This document shows, one piece after another, positions 7,858 through 15,567 of a stretch of 64,000 nucleotides of DNA. The notes beneath the pieces are model-generated. The model saw nothing but the letters and a program-made list of their open reading frames with translations, ran no database searches and was not told the origin of the DNA. The DNA comes from JBDSKH01 sp050245915 (lineage in GTDB: Bacteria > Actinomycetota > Actinomycetes > Actinomycetales > Microbacteriaceae): the NCBI GenBank assembly GCA_050245915.1, contig JBFWWZ010000004.1, forward strand, positions 41,765 through 105,764. Direction: 5' to 3'. A program made the position numbers and the translations under genes. Each line of letters begins with the position of its first letter. Position 1 is the stretch's first letter.

Positions 7858-8309
7858 GGCTCGATCCCCAGGTGCCGCCGGATCTCGGCGGCCTGCGCCT
7901 CCGTGCGGTCCTTCCACGACACCGTGGTGGAGAGTTCACGCACCCAGCCCTCGCGTGGCGTGAGTTTCAGCAGCGACAGGATCGGGTCCTTCGCGTCGAG
8001 GAACTTCCAGTACGGCACGACGGTCACCTTCGTCAGCTCGCCGGCCGCGTACCGGTAGTCGCGGAACCAGCCGCGCACGAGGATCGCGTCGCCGTCGAGC
8101 AGCACGCCGACGAACAGCGATCGCGCGGCGAGCGCGACCGCGAGGATCTCGATCACGTAGGGGAGCGGGCCGCTCAGCGCCTCCGGCAGCGCGGCGACCC
8201 AGGCGATCAGGAACACGGTGACGGCGACCAGCACGGCCAGTGCGAAGACGCGGGGCACGGCGCCCGACCCGCGTAGCCGGGTGCTGCGCGCGTAGCGCCG
8301 ATCACTCAT
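7854..8309 (-). CDS. Hypothetical membrane protein with PH-like soluble domain
   Basis: 151 residues. A basic N-terminus is followed by two transmembrane stretches (RVFALAVLVAVTVFLIAWVAALP and LPYVIEILAVALAARSLFVG), then a soluble domain beginning VLLDGDAILVRGWFRDYRYAAGELTKV, which resembles bacterial PH-type membrane-associated domains. The start overlaps the end of hemD, so it is the last gene of the hem transcription unit. A role in haem synthesis is not implied. Confidence 0.7.
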   Translation of the reverse strand: MSDRRYARSTRLRGSGAVPRVFALAVLVAVTVFLIAWVAALPEALSGPLPYVIEILAVALAARSLFVGVLLDGDAILVRGWFRDYRYAAGELTKVTVVPYWKFLDAKDPILSLLKLTPREGWVRELSTTVSWKDRTEAQAAEIRRHLGIEP

Positions 8310-9060
8310 GGGTGGCGTAGTCCACGAGCGCGTCGATCAGCGAATCCGCGGAACGCTGCTCCGCGATCACGTGCACCGGGAGCCCGGCGGCACGGGCATC
8401 GAACGCGGTGCGCGGCCCGATGCAGGCGATGACGGTCTCCGCGGGGAGATCGGGCAGCTGGGCCGCCAGCTGACGCGCGACACTGCCGGAGGTGACGAGC
8501 ACCCCGCGGATGCGCCCGGAACGCAGGTCGGCGGCGACGGTCGCCCCCAGCGGCACGCCGACCGTCCGGTAGGCCGTGACGAACTCGACGGCGAAGCCGA
8601 GCCTCGAGAGCCCCGCGACGAGGGTGGGTTCGGTGATGTCGGACTGCGGGATGAGCACCCGGCCGCGGATCTCGCTGGCCGGCCATTCCTTGACCAGCCC
8701 GCGCGCCGAGTTGTCGGCGTGTGGGACGAAGTCGACCCGGTACCCCGCGAGCTGCAGTGCGGCTCCGGTGGTCTCGCCGACGGCGGCGATCCGCGTGCTC
8801 TCGGGGACGCGGACCCGCTGACCGCTCAGCACATCCACGGTCGTCGCGCTGGTGATGACGAGCCAGTCGAACTGGCCGTCCTGCAACTCGTGGAGGGCGT
8901 TCGCGAGCGGCGTGGGATCTTCGGCGCTCGCGAAGTTGATCAGGGGGGCGATCACCGGCACCGCGCCGTAGGACCGGAGGGTGGCGGCGGCGGCATCGCC
9001 CCACGCCCCGCCCCGGGGGACGAGCACGCGCCAGCCGCTGAGCGGCTTGCTCGCGCTCAC
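8302..9060 (-). CDS. hemD: Uroporphyrinogen-III synthase
   Basis: Closes and inverts ring D of hydroxymethylbilane to give uroporphyrinogen III. 252 residues with the two-domain layout: FDWLVITSATTVDVL and RIAAVGETTGAALQLAGY in one half, GVLVTSGSVARQLAAQLPDL and IACIGPRTAFDARAAGLPV in the other. The family is poorly conserved, so activity cannot be judged from motifs. The start overlaps the hemC stop. Its upstream partner HemC lacks the cofactor cysteine, which puts this protein's role in doubt. Confidence 0.85.
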   Translation of the reverse strand: MSASKPLSGWRVLVPRGGAWGDAAAATLRSYGAVPVIAPLINFASAEDPTPLANALHELQDGQFDWLVITSATTVDVLSGQRVRVPESTRIAAVGETTGAALQLAGYRVDFVPHADNSARGLVKEWPASEIRGRVLIPQSDITEPTLVAGLSRLGFAVEFVTAYRTVGVPLGATVAADLRSGRIRGVLVTSGSVARQLAAQLPDLPAETVIACIGPRTAFDARAAGLPVHVIAEQRSADSLIDALVDYATHE

Positions 9061-9884
9061 AGCGCGTCCGCCCCCGCGGCGAGCAGCTCCTGCGCGACCC
9101 GCTCCGCGAGCTCCCCCGCCGGATCGGCCACGTCCTCGGGGTAGAGCGCGTGGGCGCTGGTCAGGTGCCGTGCGCCGTCGAGCGAATACACCCGTGCACT
9201 GAGGAACAGCAGCCCGTCGTCGAGCAGCGCATGCGCGCCGATCGCCGGACGCCCGGCCCCGAGCCGGGCGAGCACGCCGCGTTCGGCCGCGGTGGCGAGG
9301 CGCGACGGACGGTGATCGAGCTTCGCCAGCTGCTGCAGGTCGAGGCGGTCGAGGCCGCCCTCCCGCACCTCGATCGCGAACGCGCCCTGGGCGGGGGCCG
9401 TCGGCCAGCCGTCGATCCCGAGGAACTCGGTCACCGCATCACGGCCCGGCCCGTCGAGCCCGGCCGCCGGAAGGATCACCCCGTCGAGGTCGTCCCCGAT
9501 CCGGACGATCAGGGAGTCCGCATCGCCGCGGACATCGATGACCTCGACGTCCGGGCGGCGGGACAGCACCTGGACCCGGCGCAGCGGCGTACCGGCCCCG
9601 ATGCGGGCACCGGGGGCGAGGGCGTCGAGTGTCACGCCGCCGGAGGCGACGAGCGCGTCACGGGCGTCGCCCCGCTTCGGCACCGCGGCGATCGTCAGAC
9701 CCTCGGCCAGCTCGACGGGAAGGTCGTCCAGGGAGTGGATGACGGCATCCACGTCACCCGCGTGGAGCGCCGCCCGCACCGCGGCGGCCGAGCCGGCCGT
9801 GCCCGTCGGGATGACCACGACCTCGGCGCCGAGCCTCTCGGCGATCGCGGCCGCGGCCGTGCCGCCGGTCGTGCCGAGTCTCAT
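9057..9884 (-). CDS. hemC: Hydroxymethylbilane synthase-like protein, cofactor cysteine missing
   Basis: Clearly homologous to porphobilinogen deaminase (MRLGT start, DAVIHSLDDLP, VPKRGDARDALVA, LRRVQ, DVRGD, APAQGAFAIEV) but only 275 residues against about 300-315. Four changes stand out. The cofactor-loop cysteine is Arg212 in LGAGRPAIGA, where the family has GC. The TRxSxLA motif is replaced by TTGGTAAAA. Lys of HSLKD is Asp53. The second arginine of RGNxxTRLRK is lost. Without the cysteine the dipyrromethane cofactor cannot attach, so deaminase activity is unlikely. The frame is intact. A 19-codon ORF ends in an ATGA overlap with its start. Confidence 0.85.
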   Translation of the reverse strand: MRLGTTGGTAAAAIAERLGAEVVVIPTGTAGSAAAVRAALHAGDVDAVIHSLDDLPVELAEGLTIAAVPKRGDARDALVASGGVTLDALAPGARIGAGTPLRRVQVLSRRPDVEVIDVRGDADSLIVRIGDDLDGVILPAAGLDGPGRDAVTEFLGIDGWPTAPAQGAFAIEVREGGLDRLDLQQLAKLDHRPSRLATAAERGVLARLGAGRPAIGAHALLDDGLLFLSARVYSLDGARHLTSAHALYPEDVADPAGELAERVAQELLAAGADAL

Positions 9885-9940
9885 GGGCGCACGTCCGCGA
9901 TCACCGCGAGGAGGCCGGTCGGGTCAGGGGCGTCGCTCAT
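9881..9940 (-). CDS. Tiny ORF translationally coupled to hemC (leader or remnant)
   Basis: Encodes MSDAPDPTGLLAVIADVRP. Its TGA overlaps the ATG of hemC in an ATGA. It could be a leader peptide that couples translation, or the residue of a deleted gene or of the original HemC N-terminus. No homology is recognisable. Low confidence that the peptide itself matters. Confidence 0.3.
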   Translation of the reverse strand: MSDAPDPTGLLAVIADVRP

Positions 9941-9981
9941 CGCCCCTATCCTCCCCCGCTCACGCACGGGGCGCGAATCGC

Positions 9982-10218
9982 CTAGTCGTCGTCGGGGCCG
10001 AAGATGGCCCAGGCGAGCAGGCCCACCGCCACCACCGCGACAGCGACGCCGCCGATGATGAAGGGCAGGGGGTTCTTCTCGTAGGCGTTCATCGCCGACT
10101 TGCCGAGCTCTTGCGCGCGCTTGGGCACGTTCAGCTTGTCTTCGATGGCGTCCAGGGCGCTGGCGAGTTCGTCGCGCGCCTTCTGGGCCTGGGCCTTCGC
10201 AGTCGAGGCGTTGCTCAT
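9982..10218 (-). CDS. DUF3618-type small membrane protein
   Basis: 78 residues: a charged helical N-terminus (AQAQKARDELASALDAIEDKLNVPKRAQELG), a short linker (AYEKNPLP), one transmembrane helix (FIIGGVAVAVVAVGLLAWAIFG) and an acidic end. This is the DUF3618 layout. Its start overlaps the stop of the holin-like gene, so the three small envelope genes form one unit. Probably an envelope or stress-related accessory protein (inference). Confidence 0.7.
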   Translation of the reverse strand: MSNASTAKAQAQKARDELASALDAIEDKLNVPKRAQELGKSAMNAYEKNPLPFIIGGVAVAVVAVGLLAWAIFGPDDD

Positions 10219-10634
10219 ACGGTGCTCCTCTTTCCCATTCCCTTGATGGCTCGATAGTCACGTTTGAGGCTGTCGATGGACTCGGTCGGCACCGGCGGGA
10301 TGCCCTTCTTGAGCACCGAGTAGCCGATGAGACCGAGGATGACGGTGATGATCAGCAGCACGGCGGCGACCAGCAGCGCGGCCAGCCAGCCGGGCATGAT
10401 CTCGCTCAGCGCGAGGATGACCGCGGTCAGCAGGACGCCCAGCATGCCGAGCAGCACGATCAGCGCGCCGGCGATCAGACCCGCGCCGATGCCGAGCGCC
10501 TTGAACTTGGCCACCATCTCGGCCTTGAGCAGCTCGATCTCGCGCGTGACGAGATCGCTGACCAGGGTCGGGATGCTGGTGACCAGCTCGACCAGGGACC
10601 GCTTGCGCGGTGCGGGGGCGATGGGCGTCGTCAT
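10215..10634 (-). CDS. Phage holin family (Actinobacterial Holin-X, DUF1469-like) membrane protein
   Basis: 139 residues. An amphipathic segment (LVELVTSIPTLVSDLVTREIELLKAEMVAKFK) precedes two long transmembrane helices with a tight turn (GLIAGALIVLLGMLGVLLTAVILALSEIMPGWLAALLVAAVLLIITVILGLI). The C-terminus is SIDSLKRDYRAIKGM. This is the chromosomal Holin-X family common in actinobacteria, not evidence of a prophage. Overlaps the DUF3618 gene and lies 11 bp from the YtxH gene. Confidence 0.78.
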   Translation of the reverse strand: MTTPIAPAPRKRSLVELVTSIPTLVSDLVTREIELLKAEMVAKFKALGIGAGLIAGALIVLLGMLGVLLTAVILALSEIMPGWLAALLVAAVLLIITVILGLIGYSVLKKGIPPVPTESIDSLKRDYRAIKGMGKRSTV

Positions 10635-10645
10635 GACCGCCCCGT

Positions 10646-10948
10646 TCAGCTGGAGGAGCTGGACGAGCTCGCAGGCTTGCGCGTGGTGGTGGACGGCTTC
10701 TTCGGCGCGGGCTTCTTGCCCTGCACCTGTGCGACCACCTTCTTCGCGTTGTCGCTCACGAACTCGGCGACGTCGGGCGCCTTGTCTTTGACGAAGTCCT
10801 CCACCGAGTCCGCCGCCTTCTGCACGCGCGGGTCGTTCCAGACCTTCAGCGCGGCGGTGCGCAGCTCTTCGTACTTCTCACGCCCGGCCCGTGTGCCGAG
10901 AACGTACCCGAGGCCCAGTCCGGCCACGAACAGGATCTTGCCTTTCAC
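10646..10948 (-). CDS. YtxH-like membrane-anchored protein
   Basis: 100 residues. The N-terminal glycine-rich transmembrane segment ILFVAGLGLGYVLGTRAGREKYEELR is the YtxH signature. It is followed by a charged helix (VQKAADSVEDFVKDKAPDVAEFVSDNAKKVV) and a Lys/Pro/Ser tail ending in a run of serines. First gene of the three-gene envelope set placed between the hemY remnant and hemC. Confidence 0.75.
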   Translation of the reverse strand: MKGKILFVAGLGLGYVLGTRAGREKYEELRTAALKVWNDPRVQKAADSVEDFVKDKAPDVAEFVSDNAKKVVAQVQGKKPAPKKPSTTTRKPASSSSSSS

Positions 10949-10991
10949 GATGACTCCAGTCTTCGGATTGTGCCGGGGACGGCGTGTCAGC

Positions 10992-11093
10992 CTACTCCGC
11001 TTCGGCGGTGGTCACCGCGTCGGCGTGAGCGACGACGGCGGCGATGCCGGTCCCACTCACAGCCTCCCCCACGTAGTGCATTCCGTCAACGGC
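10992..11093 (-). pseudogene. 3' remnant of a hemY/hemG-type porphyrinogen oxidase gene
   Basis: Minus-strand translation ending at a TAG reads VDGMHYVGEAVSGTGIAAVV followed by AHADAVTTAEAE. The VGEAxxGTGxAAVVAHA pattern resembles the FAD-binding C-terminus of actinobacterial proto-/coproporphyrinogen oxidases. There is no upstream start, and the reading frame loses resemblance a few codons before this, only about 40 bp from the hemE stop. In related actinobacteria this gene commonly follows hemE. A large in-place deletion that left the last 30 codons is the simplest reading. Confidence 0.6.
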
Positions 11094-11135
11094 ATGCGTT
11101 CGAGGCGCAGCCCGTTCCCAGGGACGACGGCCCGG

Positions 11136-12194
11136 TCAGTCGTCGCCGTGCACGTGCGCGACGATGCGGGTCAGCACCTCGGCGTCGGTGTCAGGCGGGA
11201 CGCGGGATCCGAGGTCGAGCACGTGCGAGGGGGCGGCCGCCCCGCGCTCCACGACGTCGGCGACGTGCGCCGCCAGCGTCGGCCACGGGGCGGACAGCAG
11301 GGCGGGATCGAGGTTCCCCTGCAGGGGTACCTTCCCGCCGAGGCGATCGGAGGCGATGTCGAGGGGAAGCCGCCAGTCGACACCGACGACCTCCGTGCCG
11401 ATGGCGGGCAGCAGGTCGAGCAGGTCCCCACCGCCGACGCCGAGGTGCACGCGCGGCACGTCGAGCCCGCGGAGCGCGTCGAACGCACGACGGGAGTGCG
11501 GCGCGACGCGCTTCTGGTAGTCGCGGCGGGACAGAGACCCCATCGCTGGGTCGGCGAGCTGCGCGGCACTCGCACCCGCCTCGACCTGGGCACGGAGGAA
11601 CGCGCCGGTCACGTCCGCGCACCAGTTCAGCAGGGAGGCCCAGGCGTGCGGGTCGGCGTACATCATCGCGCGGGTACGCAGCTGGTCCGTCGACCGTCCA
11701 CCCTCGACGAGGTAGGACGCGAGGGTGAATGGCGCTCCGCCGATCCCGATCAGTGGGGTGCCGCCGAGCTCGGCGACCGTCGTCGCGACGGCCTCGACGA
11801 TCGGGACGAGCGCGTCCGGGTCGATGGGGCGCAGCTTCAGCACGTCGGAGGCCGACCGGATCGGCGCGTCGAGGACCGGCCCGCGCCCCGGTGCGATCCG
11901 GATGTCGACGCCCGCGAGTCTGACCGGCACGACGATGTCGGTGAACAGGACGGCGGCATCCACCCGGTGCCTGCGCACCGGCTGCAGCGTGAGCTCGCTC
12001 GCCAGCGCCGGGGTCAGGCAGGCGTCGAGCCTCTCGGTGCCCTCGCGGGCGGCACTGTACTCCGGGAGCGATCTCCCCGCCTGCCCCGTGAACCACACCG
12101 GGGGAGTCGCATCGCGCAGGCCACGGTAGGCCCGGATGACGGGGGAGCCGGCGGTGCGGCCGTCGACGAGGGGGTGGTCGGCGGGCAGGCTCAC
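11136..12194 (-). CDS. hemE: Uroporphyrinogen decarboxylase-like protein with several active-site substitutions
   Basis: 352 residues, full family length, with clear homology (RLDACLTPALASELTLQPVR, ILF-type TDIVVP, GAPFTLASYLVEGG, VVGVDWRLPLD, LQGNLDP). Asp86, Arg41 and Tyr161 (the position 164 equivalent) are kept. Essential positions are lost: the MRQAGR motif is TGQAGR (Gly37 in place of the catalytic Arg), FDSWAG is ADPAMG, and NLGHG is DLGSR (no His at 330). Decarboxylation of uroporphyrinogen is therefore doubtful, although the ORF is undisturbed. First gene of the minus-strand hem unit. Confidence 0.88.
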   Translation of the reverse strand: MSLPADHPLVDGRTAGSPVIRAYRGLRDATPPVWFTGQAGRSLPEYSAAREGTERLDACLTPALASELTLQPVRRHRVDAAVLFTDIVVPVRLAGVDIRIAPGRGPVLDAPIRSASDVLKLRPIDPDALVPIVEAVATTVAELGGTPLIGIGGAPFTLASYLVEGGRSTDQLRTRAMMYADPHAWASLLNWCADVTGAFLRAQVEAGASAAQLADPAMGSLSRRDYQKRVAPHSRRAFDALRGLDVPRVHLGVGGGDLLDLLPAIGTEVVGVDWRLPLDIASDRLGGKVPLQGNLDPALLSAPWPTLAAHVADVVERGAAAPSHVLDLGSRVPPDTDAEVLTRIVAHVHGDD

Positions 12195-12342
12195 CGGTCC
12201 AGGCTACGGGGGCCCGGCCTTTCGCGACGGAGGGCCGCAGCGATCTGATCGCCGCGGCCCTCGCCACGTCGTCCGGCATCCGGACGGGTCGGTTCCTGAA
12301 TGTCGGCGGCGCTCTCAGCCCGCCACCGGCTCGAAAGACGAC

Positions 12343-12377
12343 GCCGCGCCCCTGTGTCTCAGCCCACGGGGCGCGGC
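12343..12377. terminator. Hairpin terminator
   Basis: Inverted repeat GCCGCGCCCC / GGGGCGCGGC with a 15-nt loop, just after the stop codon of the minus-strand surface-protein gene. Likely terminates that transcript ahead of hemE. Confidence 0.65.
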
Positions 12378-12393
12378 GCCGCCGCTCTCAGGG

Positions 12394-14262
12394 TCAGGCG
12401 GTCTGCGAGCGGCCGCGGCGAACCGCGCGCATCGCGAACATCGCGAGACCGGTGACGACGAGCAGATCAGCCGCGATCAGCAGCCCGGTGGGGGACTGAC
12501 CGGTGTAGGCGAGCGTCTCGACGTCGCAGACGGACGGCTTCTGGAAGTCGATCGTCCAACTGGTCTGCACCCCGGGGTTGAAGCCGTAGTCGGGTGCGTT
12601 CGGGGTGGCGGTGATGCTCACGGTGCCCGATCCGGTGACCGTGTACTTGCCCTGCGCGACCTGCGAGCCGTTGACGGTCCAGATGACCGCGTCGGCGTCG
12701 CCGATGCTGTTCGACAGGGTGTACGAGCCGGCCGTGAAGCATCCGATCTGCGTCGACGTCGTGAGGGGCGTCAGCAGCGGGTGCGTCGGAAGGCACTGCC
12801 CGGGCTCGATCGTGAACCTGTACGGGAAGGTGTGCGCGCCCGCACCCAGCTTGTACTTCGTGGCATCGAACGAGATGGTGATCTCGTGGTCGCCGGGGGT
12901 CACGTCGTAGGTGCCCGGTGCGGTCAGCTTGCCGTCCAGGAAGTACTCGACGTTGTCAGCCGGGAAGATCGTCACGGTGCCGGGCACCACGACGCGCGGG
13001 GTGACGCTGTCGTCGCAGAACTGGTTCGTGGGGTCGGGCTCGACCTCCTCGATGATCACCTTGCAGTCGCCGGGGGCGGCGAAGGTGTGCGAGAACGACC
13101 AGTTCTTCGGCTTGATCTGGTACTTCGATCCGTCGTCGACCGTGGCGGTGACGCTGACCACATCACCCTGCGCGAGCGGGATGACGGTGTCTTTCGTGAT
13201 CGGGTAGGCGGTCGTGGTGCCGTTGACCGTGACCTGGTAGACCACGTGCTCGACGTAGTACAGCGTCAGCTGGGTCGGCGTGAAGACGCCGGGACCGGTG
13301 CAGACCGCGTCATCGGCCTTGGGCTGCTTCGGCTCGACGTCGACGAGGCAGGTGCCTGCCGGGATCACCTTGAGGTCGTAGATCTTCGACGAGCTGCCGT
13401 CGGTGAAGACGTAGTACTTCGCCGAGTCGGGCTTGGCGATGACCTGGAAGTCGACCACCCCATCCGGAACCGGGTACCACCCGGTGGAGCGGAGGGTCTC
13501 GACGCCGTTGATCTTCGAGTAGTACAGCACGCCCGTGGTGTCGGGGATGAAGTACTCGGCCAGCGTGTGGTCGCCGGGTCCGGAGCACGCCTGCTGGTGG
13601 ATGTCGGGCTGCACCGGCTCGACCTTGACCGTGCAGGTCTCGTCGGGAGCCTCGAACGTGAAGTCCCATGTCGAGGTGCCCGTGATCTTGTACTTCGGGT
13701 CGCTCACGGTGGCGACGATGTGCACGGTGCTGCCGTTGACGGCCGGGTAGGTGCTGGCGCTCTTGACCACGCCGTCGACCGTGTACACGACGCCGGTGAC
13801 CGGCTTCAGCGTGTAGCTGGGGTCGGTGTAGTGGTTGGGGCCGTCGCAGACGGAGGGGCTCGGGGTGGCCTCCGGCGTCACCGTGATGCAGCCGGTCGGG
13901 AACCGGTCTTTGGTGAGCGTCCCGGTGCTGTCGTTGTAGACGTTCCCATCCGCCCAGAAGCCGCGCAGCGTGAGGGAGTAGTCCTTCACCTCGGTGACGT
14001 ACTGGGTGAAGTACTTGGTCTCACCGAAACCGAAGGTCTCGTTGACGGGGACGACGCTGGTGTTGCTGGACTGGACGATGACCTCGGACTTGGCGTTCTC
14101 CGAGTTCTGCACGGACCAGGTGATCTTGTAGGTCCCGTCGGTCGCACACGCGACCTCGGGCCAGATGGTGTTGTGGTGGGCGCTGGCCGGACCGGCCACG
14201 AGGGCCACCACGCCCAGGGAGAGCACGGCCGTGATGAGGCCGGCGAGGACTTTCTTCAACAT
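12394..14262 (-). CDS. Secreted repetitive surface protein with LAxTG sortase signal
   Basis: 622 residues. A signal peptide (MLKKVLAGLITAVLSLGVVALVAGPASA) is followed by about five divergent repeat modules. Each contains a C-x-G-P/D start, a 'VxYxVxG' strand pair and an 'ATxDxxKYxxxxxxWxFxFxxPxxC' end; cysteine pairs recur once per module. The C-terminus is LAYTG (584-588), a hydrophobic helix and RRGRSQTA, a class E sortase substrate signal. srtE is encoded elsewhere in this window. The ATG preceding MLKK was chosen because it gives a proper signal peptide and follows AAGGAAC. Probably a wall-anchored adhesin or envelope-matrix protein. Confidence 0.8.
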   Translation of the reverse strand: MLKKVLAGLITAVLSLGVVALVAGPASAHHNTIWPEVACATDGTYKITWSVQNSENAKSEVIVQSSNTSVVPVNETFGFGETKYFTQYVTEVKDYSLTLRGFWADGNVYNDSTGTLTKDRFPTGCITVTPEATPSPSVCDGPNHYTDPSYTLKPVTGVVYTVDGVVKSASTYPAVNGSTVHIVATVSDPKYKITGTSTWDFTFEAPDETCTVKVEPVQPDIHQQACSGPGDHTLAEYFIPDTTGVLYYSKINGVETLRSTGWYPVPDGVVDFQVIAKPDSAKYYVFTDGSSSKIYDLKVIPAGTCLVDVEPKQPKADDAVCTGPGVFTPTQLTLYYVEHVVYQVTVNGTTTAYPITKDTVIPLAQGDVVSVTATVDDGSKYQIKPKNWSFSHTFAAPGDCKVIIEEVEPDPTNQFCDDSVTPRVVVPGTVTIFPADNVEYFLDGKLTAPGTYDVTPGDHEITISFDATKYKLGAGAHTFPYRFTIEPGQCLPTHPLLTPLTTSTQIGCFTAGSYTLSNSIGDADAVIWTVNGSQVAQGKYTVTGSGTVSITATPNAPDYGFNPGVQTSWTIDFQKPSVCDVETLAYTGQSPTGLLIAADLLVVTGLAMFAMRAVRRGRSQTA

Positions 14263-14628
14263 GCTCGGGGGTTCCTTGCTGAGAGGAGGGCTGCACGGGG
14301 GTGCAGAGACATGCGGGGGCACGTCGGAGGGCGCGCGCGGATGGCGCGCCGAGACGCGGAACCGGGGGATTCCGGTGCGGGGGCGGGTTGTCGCGAGTCG
14401 GGGGATGAATCGCGCGCAGGGGGGGTAGGGCGGGTTTCGGGGGTGGGGGAAAGCTCCTCAGCTGTTCTGATCCGGCGGGGGTGCCGGCGCGTGGTTCGGG
14501 TGCGCGCCGGCTCGGACAGAGCGACGGTAACACGTCCCCCAAAACGCCGACACCCGTATGGGGGTCACCCGCGCACGACCGATCGGGTGAAGGAGAGGGT
14601 TAAGGCACCGGGTTAAGGGCTTCCAACG
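14263..14628. other. Non-coding gap upstream of the surface-protein gene
   Basis: 366 bp without a convincing gene. It is very purine-rich on the plus strand. It holds an inverted repeat GCCGGCGCG (14483-14491) / CGCGCCGGC (14503-14511), and a direct repeat GGGTTAAGG at 14597-14605 and 14610-14618. It must contain the promoter of the minus-strand surface-protein gene and the terminator of the gene to its right; neither can be pinpointed. Confidence 0.5.
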
Positions 14629-15567
14629 TCAGTGCACGTATTCGAGCAGGTCGAAACCCACCGTGCGCATGGCGTCGAGCACACGCAGCCGCGCGGCGAT
14701 CCCGTTGTCGTTGAACTGCACCGACACCGCGTAGGCGACACCGGCGCGCGGGCCGCGCAGCACACCCGCCTCGGCGCGCACCCCGTCATCCGTGCCGGTC
14801 TTGTTGACCAGCAGGATGCCGTGGTCGGCTCCGCGGTGCGACAGCGGGTCGAGTCCGAACGCGCTCGCGACCATCGACAGATCGGAGTTGAGCGACAGCC
14901 AGCCGAGCACGCGGCTGGAGGTGAGGTTGTCGACCACCTCGCCGCGGGCGAGCGAGGAGAACAGCCACATCAGCTCCGCGGTCGACCCGACCGAGAGCTG
15001 CGGGGCGTCGTCGGGGCCGCGGGAGTCGCGCACCAGATCGAGAAGGGCGGTGCGCAGCAGCCCGAGCGACTCGGTCCGCGCGCGCACGGCCTGCAGTCCG
15101 ACCTGCCGCAGCAGCACGTTGGTCGCGAGGTTGTCGGAGGTGGCTCCGACGAGGGAGGCGAGGTCGGCGACGGGGAGGGAGGGCGCCTGGAGGTGCTGCC
15201 ACACGCCCGAGTCGCCCACCGCATCCCGAGCCGTCTTGTCGAGGATGCCGTAGCCGGACGCGTCCCGCTCGGTGAGCCGCGCCGACACCTCGATCAGCAG
15301 CAGGATCTTGCCGATCGACGCGGTCGGCAGCACGATCCGCTCGTCGATGGCGACCAGCACCCGGCCGGTGTCGAGGTCCATGACCGAGGCCGAGACCTGC
15401 GCCCCCTCGTAGGCGAGGTCGCCGAGGGCGGTGAAGGTGTTCGCGAAGTTCTCGGCGGGATGCAGGGCGCGGTGCTGCGGCACACGCGGCGTACGCACGC
15501 GCGTGCTGCGCTCACGGCTGGGTGCGATCTCTACCAAATGGTGACTCTGTCCTCCGGGTCGAGCCAC
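14629..15567 (-). CDS. Class A beta-lactamase-like serine hydrolase
   Basis: Up to 312 residues. The penicilloyl-serine hydrolase motifs are all present: S-x-x-K as LPTASIGKILLLIEV, SDN as VGATSDNLATNVLL, and KTG as LLVNKTGTDDGVRAEAG. There is no obvious signal peptide, so it may be cytoplasmic or use another start. The start is uncertain: this ATG lies inside the end of the peptidase gene, and a TTG about 30 bp downstream is an alternative. Could be a beta-lactamase or a DD-peptidase/esterase relative. Confidence 0.78.
   Translation of the reverse strand: MARPGGQSHHLVEIAPSRERSTRVRTPRVPQHRALHPAENFANTFTALGDLAYEGAQVSASVMDLDTGRVLVAIDERIVLPTASIGKILLLIEVSARLTERDASGYGILDKTARDAVGDSGVWQHLQAPSLPVADLASLVGATSDNLATNVLLRQVGLQAVRARTESLGLLRTALLDLVRDSRGPDDAPQLSVGSTAELMWLFSSLARGEVVDNLTSSRVLGWLSLNSDLSMVASAFGLDPLSHRGADHGILLVNKTGTDDGVRAEAGVLRGPRAGVAYAVSVQFNDNGIAARLRVLDAMRTVGFDLLEYVH

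Noticed and set aside
10215..10634. Holin-like protein as evidence of a prophage
   Set aside because: Holin-X proteins are ordinary chromosomal genes in actinobacteria and no other phage genes are nearby.
12136..14616. Very long plus-strand reading frame across the surface-protein gene
   Set aside because: Low-complexity valine/aspartate/arginine translation with no domain; the minus strand has signal peptide, repeats and LAxTG.
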